Source: Cucumis sativus (taxonomy: Eukaryota > Streptophyta > Magnoliopsida > Cucurbitales > Cucurbitaceae). From it: a stretch of DNA of 64,000 bases. The translations under genes and the position numbers were made by a program. Location of the stretch: NCBI RefSeq assembly GCF_000004075.3, contig NC_026656.2, positions 17,370,607 to 17,434,606 on the forward strand. Direction: 5' to 3'. This document shows, one piece after another, positions 13,430 through 24,840 of this stretch (the stretch's first letter is position 1; each line of letters opens with the position of its first letter). The notes below the pieces were generated by a model. The model was not told the DNA's origin, did no database searches, and saw nothing but the letters and a program-made list of their open reading frames with translations.

Positions 13430-16400
13430 TTTCTTCCGCCTTTCTGTCTGGCCAAGCGGAAATTGCGATGGAGGGAAATTTTGTGCGCGCCTGTTTGGAT
13501 GGGATCTATGTAATTGGGATGGAAATAAATTCTTTTGTATTTCAATTCTAAAATTATAATTTTCTTTTAAATAATAATATTAACTTTTGTTAGTTTTCTT
13601 TTATACCCTACTTCTTACGTTAGTTTCTAAAATAATATTTATGTATAAATAATAAACGTAGCTTAAGTTTTTTAGACAAATTAATTTTTTAACGTCAAAT
13701 AATAGTATTAATCTCTACACTATTATTGGTAAAATTAGTAATTTTATATGATAATTGGACAAATGTTATGATATATTAATCAATAATAAACAAATTTAAA
13801 AACTATTAAGAAATAAATTTATATTATATTGATCATGACATGATCATTAACTAACTACGCATACAATTAACTAATTTTATAAACAAAAAATGCAATTTCA
13901 TGTAATTAATTTAAATTTATTGATTTTAATAATATACAAAATAAAATAAAGGGAATTGTCAAAAACACCGAATCTGATAAAATATTTACTTATAATAAAA
14001 TGTTTAGATTATATTAATAGATATTGATAACCATTCATTTTATCGGTGACATTGATTGATAGAAGTCAATGAGTGACTATCACTTATATAACTCAAAATG
14101 TTGTTATATAGCTGATAAATATTTTAGTTTATATTGTTGTTTTAAAAAACACCCCATAAAATAACGTAATAAAAGAGAATGGACAAATAAGAAAATTATC
14201 ACTATGTATGGGTGTAATTCGTAGACATGAATGATGCATAAAAATAACATAGGCTAAGCTACAAATCAAGTATGGGCATGTTTATCTCATACTCGTTCTC
14301 CCCCTTATTTTAATCATAGTTTATTCAATCCAATTTAAATCTCCAAACAAATACTAGGATAAAATTCAATTTTTGCTTGGGTTGAATTATAAGTTTTGAA
14401 TCAAATACATATCTTAAGACCGCTTCCCAAATTAATAAAAAAATACAAGTAGCTGAATTTGAAACTAATTAAAGGTTGACATGTGTCCCAAATGAAAATA
14501 GTTTAACTCAAATAGCAAATAATACACTAATCTAATTAGTTATGTTCGCGGTCAAGTCTATAGACCAATCAATTTTAAACTATGAGTTATTGTTCACATA
14601 TGTTATGAACATTTGGAGATACAAATATTAAAAATTAGTAGGTAGTTAGTTTACTATTAAATATTTTAAATAAATCATTTCAAAACGTCGGCAAAAGTAT
14701 TTACAAACTGACGGAAAAAATAAAGTGAATTACTACGTTTCTTTACCTTTGGTATATTATTCCCTTTTAATCGTAGAATCAAATTGTGCGATTAAAAATG
14801 TAGGAAAGGAACAGTTTAAAATTCAAAGATAATGAACAATATTTTAAATAAATTCGACCATATCCATTTTAACCATAATCTCCCAATTTATCTGTTTTGA
14901 TACTTAACATCCTTCCATATCTACTGCAATATAAAAATATATTATATATCAAACTTTGTTACGACCAAAATAACACTTAATTACATAAAAAATATGATAT
15001 CTAATGTATGTATCAAACTTTTATTATCGATGGTGTCAACGACATATCTATATCAGTTTGTGTCATTGGTAGATGTTGATAAATTTTATCATCAAAATAT
15101 CAACATCCCGTTCACAATCATATCAATTTAAAAAGGTTTAAAACGTGGAGTAAACATATCCAAGGAACTGTTTCAATCGCATTTATTGTTTCATTTGTAT
15201 AACTATTAAACATGTTAAATTTAAATGTTTAAGATAATAAATGTATGTGTTTCGACATGCAAGACGATTATCCTATGGAAGTTAAATAAACATGTTTGAT
15301 TTACCAACTTTGTTTATAAAACAAACACTAAAAGTGTGTTTGGATTAATTTTTGAAGTATTTGATTTTTAAAACAATTCATTTAAGGATAAATTGAGGTG
15401 TTTGGTATTTGCTTAAAATAATTTTTGAAAAAAATGAGATTATGAAATAAATCATTTTATAGAAAATACATTTAACCAAATTTTAGAATAAATGTTTATT
15501 TGGTGTTTAATGAGAAACTCATTCCAAGTATGTATTTGTCTCCCTCTATTTATTCTTTTCCTTTTTACGGTCTATTTCTCACTCTGTTGCTTTTTTATTT
15601 TATTTTTTTAAATACTTGAATATCTTTTCAACGTGTGTTCATATACATTTAAATATAGAGATTTGCAAATGTTATTATTTCAGCCAAATCTACTTCGCCT
15701 TAACATATATGAAAGAAATCATGAGGACGTCAATGAAGAACATGTCGTGAACGTTATTTATCTTATTTATATTTTATTGTTGAAAATCAATTTTGTTTCA
15801 TATATAGTTATGTTTTTACATTTTAAGATATTTGTGCTTTTAAAATTGAATTGTCCAAGATAATAATAATAATAATAATGAAATTTATATTTAGTTTCAA
15901 GTATTTAAAAAAATACATAATTTCAAGATAACGTGCAGTTAGTTTTAAAAAAGATTTTTGAAAAAAATATTTAAAATGTGTGTATTTTGTTATAAAATTA
16001 ATTTACAATGTTTAATAGTCTTTTATGGTAATTTAATATACGTATAGAACAAACAAAACACACTTTTGCATATAAACGTTTATAAATATATCAAACTAAA
16101 CATGTAGCTGTTTATATTTTAAACTCGTTTTACAAAAAATGTGTTATTAAAAAAAACATTTTTTTTCAAAGACAATCCAAACAAGCAAACTCAACATAAC
16201 TATCACTGATTGAAGGAAATTTAGACTACAGTTCTATCAATTTATATGGCAACTCAATAATTATATCAAAATAAACCTTCAAATTTCATAAACATGTCAA
16301 TTTAAACCAATTTAGATATTTACTGTATTTCCTTTTATATATTCGTAAAAGTCGGTGATTTAAATTGATATGTTTACGTAATTCAATATATGTGTTTAGG

Positions 16401-18187
16401 AAAATTAGTACTTACCATAAATTTAATTATTTATTCATTTAAAACAATAAATGACTGGTTTTAAATTAAACATCCTATAAATGATCTTATCGAAAATTAC
16501 AAACAATAAGTAAATATAAATTAATAAAAATATTAATAATCAGTAATGAAATCTTATATTAAATATTAAGACAACACAATAGTTAAACGACAATTTAATT
16601 TTATAAATGGTAAATAACATACTTATATTTAATAATTAACTAAAAGATTAACAAATGATAAAAGGAATATAATATTTGTTAAAATATTTGCATTATATAG
16701 AAAACTAAATATAATGATTTAAGCGATTTTGTGGTAAATAGTTTGGACCCTAAAATAATTAGTAATAATTAATTGACATTAAAATGATTTTGAAAAATAA
16801 TTGACAATAATTTATTAGTTAATAGAAGTCGTAGTCATCCTTTCCATATGAAATTTGGAGCGTATTAAAAATGAATGTAAAAAAAGATGATCAACGTTGG
16901 CCTGAAATTTCAGGGTAATATCTATCGAAACAAATAAATCCGTAAGGAAAGTATTTTCTCAAAAGAAATATTGATAAGAACAATATTCGCTTGAAGCGGG
17001 AAGTCAAGCTGGCGATATCTATCTTAATCGAAGTCATCATCCTCTCTGGACCGTCCGATCAAACTTCAAAACCCACCCATCAAATCTAAAGGGCCCACGC
17101 CACATGCCAACGGTAATCTTACGCGTTTGATGATGATCCAACGGCTACAAAAGCTTCGTCGTCGAAATCGAAGCTGCAACGTATTAGATTCCCGCTCCCG
17201 CCACAACACAGTCAGTAACTCGCATTCAACCTACACGTGTCATTTTATCCTTCAATTTCTCTTCCAATTTAGACAAATTCAAGCTTCTCCCTCTCGTATT
17301 TATCTTTTCCTAATTGTTAGTTTTTCTTAATTAGGTATGTGTTAAATTTGTTTTTATCGTGGTAATTCTGTTTTAGTTTTTCGCACTTTCCTGCTCTCTC
17401 TATTCTCTCTCCCCTCCTCGCGCTCTGAACTCGATCGGCAGGTTCCTTACATCTCCCTTCTCTCCTTCTCACTCTCTTGGAGTCGAATTTCCTCTCGAGG
17501 AAGATAATCTTTCTTCTCAAATTTCGTGTTTAGTTTCTACCTGGAGGAAGAAAAAGCTTCATATTCGAGGATTCGATTCCAAGAGATCCATTGTTTTGTT
17601 TTTTGGTTACTCCATTTTGCTTCGTAGGGTTTCGTTGTTCATCGAGATCACTTTGATCTTTTTTATTTGATTTCCTGTCATCACAGTCTCAGGTCTTCAT
17701 TTTTGCACTCTCTCCGTCGACGTTTCTGCTTAAGTTTGCTTTTTTTGTTTCTGTCTTTTTTCCTGGTATTTGTGCTTGACTCTGCTGAGTTCGGATTGTG
17801 TTTTTGTAGGTGAAACTATAGAAAAATCGAGAACGGTGTATAGCGGGATTAGTTTTAATTGATTTAAAAGAAAACAAAAAATAGTTGTTGTTTCCTATTA
17901 TGTAGATAATTTCGATGCGATCGATGATCGTTTTTTGTGTTTCCCCGTTTTGTCTAAGCTAAAAAAGCTTTTTCCTTTTATTTTTTTTGGAAGAAGCTCT
18001 AAAATTCTGGTGCGTTTTTAGTTTCGATCCGAAATTGAGGGTTTCTTGTAATTATTCCTCTTGAATTTTCTTTTTTCTTCTGTTTCACTCTCGTTTCTCA
18101 CGTCTTTCACCTTTTTTCATAGTTTTTTTTGGGAGAATATTGGGAATTTAGGGCTATAGATTTAGGTTGGGGTAGGTAGGATCCTTG
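13430..18187. other. AT-rich spacer, then promoter and leader region of SKIP14
   Basis: No protein-coding gene is evident. From 13500 to about 16900 the sequence is very A/T-rich, with degenerate repeats. Near 16980-17300 base composition changes and GGGCCCAC (about 17090-17097) and an ACACGTGT box (about 17232-17239) appear. A CT-rich stretch (about 17390-17480) and a T-rich stretch (18050-18130) follow, consistent with a plant promoter and long 5' leader for SKIP14. The leader may contain an intron ending at TTTTTGTAG near 17810, but I could not fix its donor. Confidence 0.5.
15337..16183. repeat. Possible decayed inverted-repeat element
   Basis: TGTTTGGATT at about 15337 is mirrored by AATCCAAACA at about 16174-16183, and both are followed inward by T/A-rich sequence with TTTTTGAA-like similarity. 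This resembles the ends of non-autonomous elements common in cucurbit spacers. No clear target duplication was found and the interior has only spurious short frames, so chance A/T-rich pairing is possible. Confidence 0.3.
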
Positions 18188-20365
18188 ATGGCTCTTAATT
18201 TTTCTTGTCGTCCATTAATCCCTCTGCACCTTTCCGAGGACAATTTAGTTTCTCCAATGAGGATTGCCAATGGTTATATTGTGGAGGGCATCCCTGAGAA
18301 TAATGCCGAAGGCTGTAGAAAGCCATGGCATCGTGGCCGGGAGGTGGATGATTGTTTTGACCATGGAAAGGATAGTTGTTCAGATAGCTCACAGGATCCT
18401 GTCTCTAAGGACATTCTTCATATTCTGCCTGCGGATCCATTTGGCATGGATATAAGTACCACTTTTACAGCAATTACGGGATGGCTTGAGGACATGGAAG
18501 TGGACTATGACGAGTGTTTCAGCAACAGGGCTGGCACTGGCGCTGGTGCTGGTGCTGGTGCTGGTGCTGGCGGGAAGGATATCGAGTTCTTTGCATGTAT
18601 GAATTTTATTTGGAACAACGCTTTGAAGTTCCAAACGTTCCCTGAGACTAAAAGTACTGTTCAGAAACCTTATCCGATTTATAGCTGTGATAGGTGTCTG
18701 GATGGAAAGGTAACTGGCGACGTGGCCTGCTGTTGTGATTTTGGATCCATTTGCAGCATGGATGAAGCCTTTTTTGCTAATGACGACGCTCCTAGCTGTT
18801 GTGGGCAGCTGGATATAGAATGTCAGGAGCAGAATTATACCTATACGGAGATTGATGGAGGAGCCCCTCATGCAGCCTTAAGCTTTGCCCTTTGTTATTT
18901 GGGTGTCCAGGATCTACTCTCTGTTGGAAGGGTTTGCAGATCTCTGCATTCGGTGGTACAGGATGACCCCCTTTTATGGAGGAACATTCACATAGGTCAA
19001 CCATTGAACGAGAAGATCACTGATAACATTCTATTGCAATTAACTAATAGGGCTCGAGGTAACCTGCAATGCTTGAGTCTGGTAGAATGCCCAAGAATCA
19101 CAGACGAGGGTCTGAAGCGCGTGCTTGAAAGCAATCCTAGGCTTACGAAAGTAAGTGTAACTTACTCCAGTTTTGCCCTGTCATAATTAGCTGTCTGTCT
19201 TGTTTGATTACTTAATTTTGTCTATATTTGTTTCGTTCATTTTCATTGGGTTAAACAGTTTATTCTTCTTTATAGGCACTTGAAAATGTTACCTTGTTGA
19301 CCTCCTTGGTGCTTTTGAAGACACACACAAACAAGCTTGATGTTTTTAATCATACGATGCCTAGAGAGCCTTGTGCATACATTTTGCTTTCTGTTATCTA
19401 ACCTTCCTTCGTAAATTTGAACGTTGTCCGAGTTCGTATCTATATATTTTACAAACACACAATACATAATTTTATTGATATGTTGAACAGTAATACAAAT
19501 ATTGGGATACATTTATTACTATTAGAATTGGAAGTACTAATGCTACGTTACTGTAGTTAGGATGTCTTATGCTAATAACCACAAAGTAGCTCATTCCTGA
19601 GAAGCATAGACGTATGCCCATCAACTTTCCGTTTAAAAAAAAAATTAGAACGTGGATATTATTGGGACATTTTTGACGGAGTGTTTCTTGACGTGGGTTT
19701 GACCCTAACACCTGTGTCCAGCAAGGACACTATTTTGTGCATAGCGTGAATATGCAATTTCCTTCCTAACAATACATCATACTTATCACTTACTAACTTG
19801 GCATGTTACTAAATATGTGTCCACTGCCATGCAGTTGTCTGTTCCTGGATGTACCAGACTCAGTATTGAAGGCGTTGTTAGCAGCTTGAGGGCTTTCAAG
19901 TTGACTAGTACTCAAGGTGTGAAACATCTACGAATTGGTGGATTGTACGGGGTGACACAAGAGCATTTCGAAGAGTTGAACTTCTTACTGGGAATTGACA
20001 GCAGCCTTACACAGAAAAATTCTTATAAGCAGCATTTTTATTTCAGGGGAAACTTTTATGTGTCTTGTGATGATAAACGTGCTATGGATATTGAAAAATG
20101 TCCAAGATGCCAAAACCCGAGGATTGTCTATGATTGCCCTGTAGATGGTTGTCAGGGAAAAGAACATGCTACCCAAGCATGTAGAGCATGCACCCTTTGT
20201 ATACCACGATGTATCCAGTGTGGTCGATGCATTAATGAGAGTAGCGAGTATGTGGAAACATTTAGCTTGGAATTGCTCTGCTCAGATTGTTGGAAGCCAT
20301 TACTGACGTGTCAAGAGAAAAGTAATGGGAGGGAACAGGAAAATGGTTTTGTCCGCCACGCTTAA
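18188..20365 (+). CDS. SKIP14: F-box protein SKIP14-like, 2 exons, 497 aa
   Basis: Exon 1 is 18188-19150 and exon 2 is 19835-20365, with GT-AG borders and phase 0. The start is the ATG at 18188; the preceding TTG is only an open codon. The N-terminal half has the plant-specific ITGWLEDMEVDY segment (residues about 95-106), then a Gly-Ala run and a Cys-rich patch (about 170-215). A degenerate F-box follows (LSFALCYLGVQDLLSVGRVC, about 231-250), then leucine-rich-repeat-like segments (LQCLSLVECPRITDEGL). The C-terminus has many CxxC pairs (CPRC, CRAC, CIPRC, CIQCGRC), probably binding zinc. SKIP proteins bind SKP1/ASK and act as substrate adaptors in SCF ubiquitin ligases; this substrate is unknown. 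Arabidopsis At3g26000 is the likely homologue, from memory, and lies beside GT-4 there. Confidence 0.93.
18530..18574 (+). repeat. Coding (GCTGGT)n hexanucleotide repeat
   Basis: Fifteen codons (residues 115-129 of SKIP14) alternate Ala and Gly, with one Thr, ending Gly-Gly. The run GCTGGT is nearly perfect at 18542-18568, so copy number is likely to vary between accessions without breaking frame. It sits in a low-complexity linker before the F-box. Confidence 0.85.
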
Positions 20366-21897
20366 GGAGCAACATGGACCGACTTCTAATCAATTCTTGG
20401 CATGGACGTGAGTTGCTCAATTGGCTTCATTTAAAAAAGAAAAAAAGAAAAGGAAAAGGAAAAAAAAAGGAAAAAAAAAAAAAAGGAAAGAAAAAACTAG
20501 AATCATTTATACAGTTCCTGTTATTTTAATATTAAGCTCTAGAGTTGGCTGCCTTCAGGTTCTATGAATTGTAGCTGCCATGTTAATTCTCCATCGTTGA
20601 AGTTTCCTTAAGAAAATAAGTAGTAAATGCAAAATAGTGAGTTTATGAATAAGAAGAATCTCTTGCGCTGCCAGAAGGCTTCTTACTATCATTGTTTGAG
20701 GTACATCAGTTGATCAAGGTTGGAAGATGATCTCTGTGTAGGATCTCGGATGTACTGTTAATGAAATGGGCAGATATTGGAATTCTCAGCTCCATTTGTA
20801 TCATCCTTACCTCTTGGTCGAGATTCTTCAAAAGCAAGATGGGGAAGTTTTTTTCCAACATTGTCTACTGTACCAGGATGCGCTCTGCCCTGTGTAAGCG
20901 GCAGCTCTGCGATTATGAAAAGGAGAGCACAAACTTGATCAATCTGTGTAGTGTTGGAAGTTTGGTGTCTCTGTTATAGCCCCTGATATCTTCATGAATA
21001 AAGCTATTGTTGGCCTGTGATGTTCTTTCAAAGGCCACGTGCATTCTCAGGGATAGCTCGAATCTCTTGGGGATTTGTCCAGTATCCCTGTACTTTATGC
21101 GGTCTACCAAAAGTTTGTTGTCTTCAACATTTCTGCATTCTTGTTTCTTCATCTAGCAGTAAGTTTGCTTGTTCTTAATACCTGTGAACGGGGAATCAAA
21201 TAAACAATAAATGTGTTATTGTATCTTTGGAAGTAGTCGTGTACTTCCTCTTGCTGGACTAGTTACTGTCATTTCCACCACGAAACTTGCTCCTTCATGG
21301 TTCTTATTGTTATGAATTTGATTTATGATATGGGAATATGTTTGCAATGGTGTTTTTCTATGTTAAGGATATTAAACCTGTCATCCTCTTAAGCTTCTTC
21401 TAGTTTGTTCATCATATTATGATATACGGACACTCAGTTTAGACACTTGTTAGCATAGTAGACTTGCTAACCTGTAGCGATTCAGGATGTTCTCATCATA
21501 TACAGATTGATCTGCTCTACCACAAGAGTACACTTCCATGTTTTGCTGAACCTGAGTATTGGTTTTGAGTCCATGCTCGAAAAAAAAAAGGAAAGAACTT
21601 CCATTTGTATGTTGAGAACTGAGTAGGGGTTGATAGGGTTTGAGTTCAGAAACTTCCTTTTTTTTTATTTTCGAAATTCAACCTATATTGAACTGGCTGT
21701 ACGAATACTTAGCCGCACGGCAAAATCTCAATATGGATGTTTTAATAATCAAATTTTAGTCTGAATTTCTTTTATATGTTCTTTTAGTATAAGAATGACA
21801 TGTAATCAAATAGTATGAATCTGAAAATTATGGAACAAAATATGTGGGGGCAAAAGTAATTCCAAGGCAAAAACAGCCAATACACCCAAACCAAAAA
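20366..21897. other. SKIP14 3' region and convergent spacer, with a purine tract
   Basis: Immediately downstream of the SKIP14 stop is sequence likely to be 3' UTR, including a nearly pure A/G tract at about 20431-20497. The rest (20500-21897) separates two convergent genes. Short open frames at 20761-20979 and 20913-21152 have no recognisable protein and overlap each other on opposite strands, so I do not call them genes. Confidence 0.5.
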
Positions 21898-24035
21898 TTA
21901 TCTGTAAAATTCAACATGCCCAGCAATTTCCCTACAGAACAATTTGGCTTCGCTTGCTAATTTAATGCTCTTAGCAATTGCTAGTCCAGTTTGCTTGTGC
22001 GTGGACGTTGGCTTATATGACTTCGCCTTTTCCTCACTTCCCAACAATAAAGCCTCTTTTGCAGGAACAACGTTTTCCCACCAAAATTCCCTCAATATTT
22101 CACGTATCAAATCCCAATAACCACGTTCCCTACACACACGAAATATGGTGCTTCCATTTGGTGTCCAGCAATATAGATCCGCCCATTCTCTGCCCATTAT
22201 CTCCATTTGACCCTGTACTTGTGGCATGTAATAGAAAGGTATGGTCGACCAAGGCAGTCCCTTCTCAGGCTTTCCCTTGTTGTATGGACATTTTACTTCC
22301 AAGATTCCACCACCTTGAAAGCATTCCAATAGGCCGTCCGGGGAGGCTCCGAGCCAGTCAAATTGCTGTTCTGAGTGAGTTGCAAACCCTAACAAGCTTA
22401 CATCTCGACCTGTTATGCCTTTATATCGATCAATGGCGTTTACTTCATTGAGCACACCCCACTCCATGGCATTTTGTTGTGGTGCTTCTGTTTTTTGAAT
22501 CTCTGAAGGGAATACTTTCTCATGCCATAGCTCAATGCGTCGGTTTCCTTTCCAGAAGCCTAAGGCTGTGCTGAATGTGCTTGTTGTCAGCTTGTCTCTC
22601 CTTAGTGCAAACCATTCTTCTGAACGCTGAGGGGCAACTGATTGGTTGGCCTGGGAAGCCAAAACCAAAGGTGAGGGTAACCAGATGACCAGAGGATTTT
22701 TTGTGGAACTAGATGGCGAGACACAAGTTGAAAAGGGTCTTGAAGCAATCTCATGATTTCGTTTTAAGTACAGTCTTGCATTTTTTCTAGAGTGTCTGCA
22801 GCATATTCTAGCAATGGAGATGTTGTTCATTGTTGACATAATGGCAGTTTCAACCAAAGAACTACTCTGACGAAGCGTTCTGCACAACCCACACACTGCT
22901 AAAAGTTAAGCCAAAGGTTATGCGTAGATGAAGTGAAAAGCAAAATAGACCTAGACAGTTATTGCTGGTACAGCATTGAAAGAAATCATACAAACAATTG
23001 ATGTAGCGATAGTGTTGATGAGCTTGTTACCCACTATCAAAGAAAACAATAAATTACAACCCTTTTTATACCATATGTGACTTTGTAAATCGGATGCCGT
23101 AAGCAATGAACTTAAAATCAGATGTGTGAAATCCTCCCAAGTATAATGGTGAGCTTATAAATCCATTTCACAAATGATAATTCAAGATATGTATTCTTCT
23201 TTTTCCATCCTGAACAGAGTTCGAAGAATCTGTATCTTATTTCCAAGAAGATGTGGAATGGGACTTTGATCATATTTCAAAATTGTGGCATTGATTGCTT
23301 TCCATAGCTTCTCAATCTACATGAACTTCAGTTGCATCAAGCAATCAACGCCTCACAAATCCACAGAAACATACCCAGAAAAAACCGAAGAACAATATCT
23401 TTAGTTCAGCTCGACTTAGCACAATGGCAACTTGTAAGTTGAAAACTGTAATCTTTTTAATTCAGCTTGACTTAGCATCAAGCAATGAACGCCTCACAAA
23501 TCCATAGAAATAGTTTTAGCCTCCAGTTCACTCTTTCCAAGAAATTAACTATATGCTTAGCACTTTCTGTTTCTACAACAATTTGAGAGCTTTGAGAATG
23601 ATTTTAGGCATAGAATCGAAAGGAACAGACAATTGATAACAAGATTAACTTTAAAAAACAGAAGATTAAACGGGAAATTGATTGTCACAAAGACGCTATA
23701 AGTAACAATGTCCAGCAGAAAAGCTCATTTCCTGTCTCCAAAAGGAAAATAATAACAATAATACTCTAAAAGCACGAAGAAGACTGGACATTGAATAGGA
23801 ACCCAAGCCAAATCCCGAAATTGAAACAAAAAAAGAAAAAAAAACCTCGTAACGACAGAAAACAAGTAGCAATAATGGTATATGAGGAAGTACCCAAAAG
23901 AGAATTGGAGTTGAATGAACCAAATTGGCGAGCTGAAATTGAAGCAACGGGCAGCAATTGATTGAAAGATGAACCTCCGTGCAAAAGACTTCGAGACGCT
24001 CCGGACTGAGAGAAAGAGACCGCAGCGAACTTCAT
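21898..24035 (-). CDS. YqaJ/lambda-exonuclease-like PD-(D/E)XK nuclease, likely organelle-targeted, 379 aa
   Basis: Exon 1 is 23894-24035 and exon 2 is 21898-22895; the GT-AG intron leaves a split codon (G|TG) that keeps frame. Exon 1 gives a Ser/Ala/Arg-rich N-terminus with few acidic residues, which looks like a transit peptide. The nuclease core begins with RSEEWFALRRDKLTTS (about 138-153). It continues with an acidic helix (GVLNE, E198), ASPDG (D234), LEVKCP (E247, K249) and PQVQGQMEI (about 272-280), the PD-(D/E)XK pattern of the YqaJ viral recombinase family (Pfam PF09588). Phage relatives resect double-stranded DNA for single-strand annealing. In plants the role is not established to my knowledge; organellar DNA recombination or degradation is inference. 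At1g67660 is the likely Arabidopsis homologue. An internal ATG at residue 67 could give a shorter form. Confidence 0.85.
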
Positions 24036-24840
24036 CGTGTTATTAGAACTTTCACAGAAAAGATGAGAGATGCGCCATGGAAATTAAGCTTGAAGTTCGA
24101 GCTGCCGATTGCGTCAATGGTGGCAATCCAATAGGTTCGATTGAGGGTTTATCTCGCCGGTGCAGTGGAAATAGTTCCAGAGGTAAAGAAGAAGGAGAAG
24201 AGGGAGCCTTTGGAAGAGAGGAAGGTAAGAGGTGATGAGACTTTTGGGCCGTTGGGCCGCTCACTTCTCACGTTATTTAAGTCTAAGTATATGGATTGAA
24301 TTAAAAAAATGTAAAATATTCTTATCTTAAAGAAAGAAATACTTTATGAGTAATGTAATTTATAATAGGAAGATCCAAGGTCAAAATTGAGGTTTTAGAG
24401 TGATTTCTACACTTTTCAGGTCACGTGGAGTTAAATAAAAACACTTATTTTCAAATAACAACTTACTTAAAATAAAATTGGCTACTTTTTGCAATTTAGA
24501 AAATGAAATTAAACTAGTAATTTGCTTTAATCCAAAAATGTAAAATTTCATAATAGATTCCAAAAGAGTCACAAAAAATTCACAAATTTCCTAATTTTCC
24601 CACAAAATTTATCCGTACAATTATTCCCTGTTTCTCCGGCATCACACGCGACCTTCGTCTTTGAGTGCACTGGCGCTTTGGCTTGAGCCCTCGGAGACTT
24701 TACGGACCATTTCGGGAAAAAGAAGCTCAACAGAGTCAGAAATGAAAATTTGAAGCTGGTCGCCTCATCGTTCCCTTCATCCACCCCACGCTCGACCTCT
24801 CTTCTCTCCAAATTTCACTCAATTCCTTCAATCAGAGACT
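24036..24840. promoter_or_regulatory. Divergent promoter between the YqaJ-like and GT-1-like genes
   Basis: 805 bp separate the two start codons, which point away from each other. Two TGGGCC motifs (24245-24250 and 24253-24258) lie about 210 bp upstream of the nuclease ATG. They match site II (TGGGCY) elements bound by TCP factors, common upstream of plant genes for organelle and housekeeping proteins. The side near 24800 is CT-rich, as expected for the GT-1-like leader. Confidence 0.55.

Noticed and set aside
18389-18871. 160-residue minus-strand open frame
   Set aside because: It lies fully antisense to SKIP14 exon 1, has a Ser-Thr run that mirrors the Gly-Ala repeat, and resembles no protein family.
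21978-22451. 157-residue plus-strand open frame
   Set aside because: It is antisense to the nuclease exon and shows no family signature.
22894-22896. GTG start at 22896 for the YqaJ-like protein
   Set aside because: GTG is not a normal plant start; the codon is formed across a splice junction from exon 1, whose ATG is at 24035.
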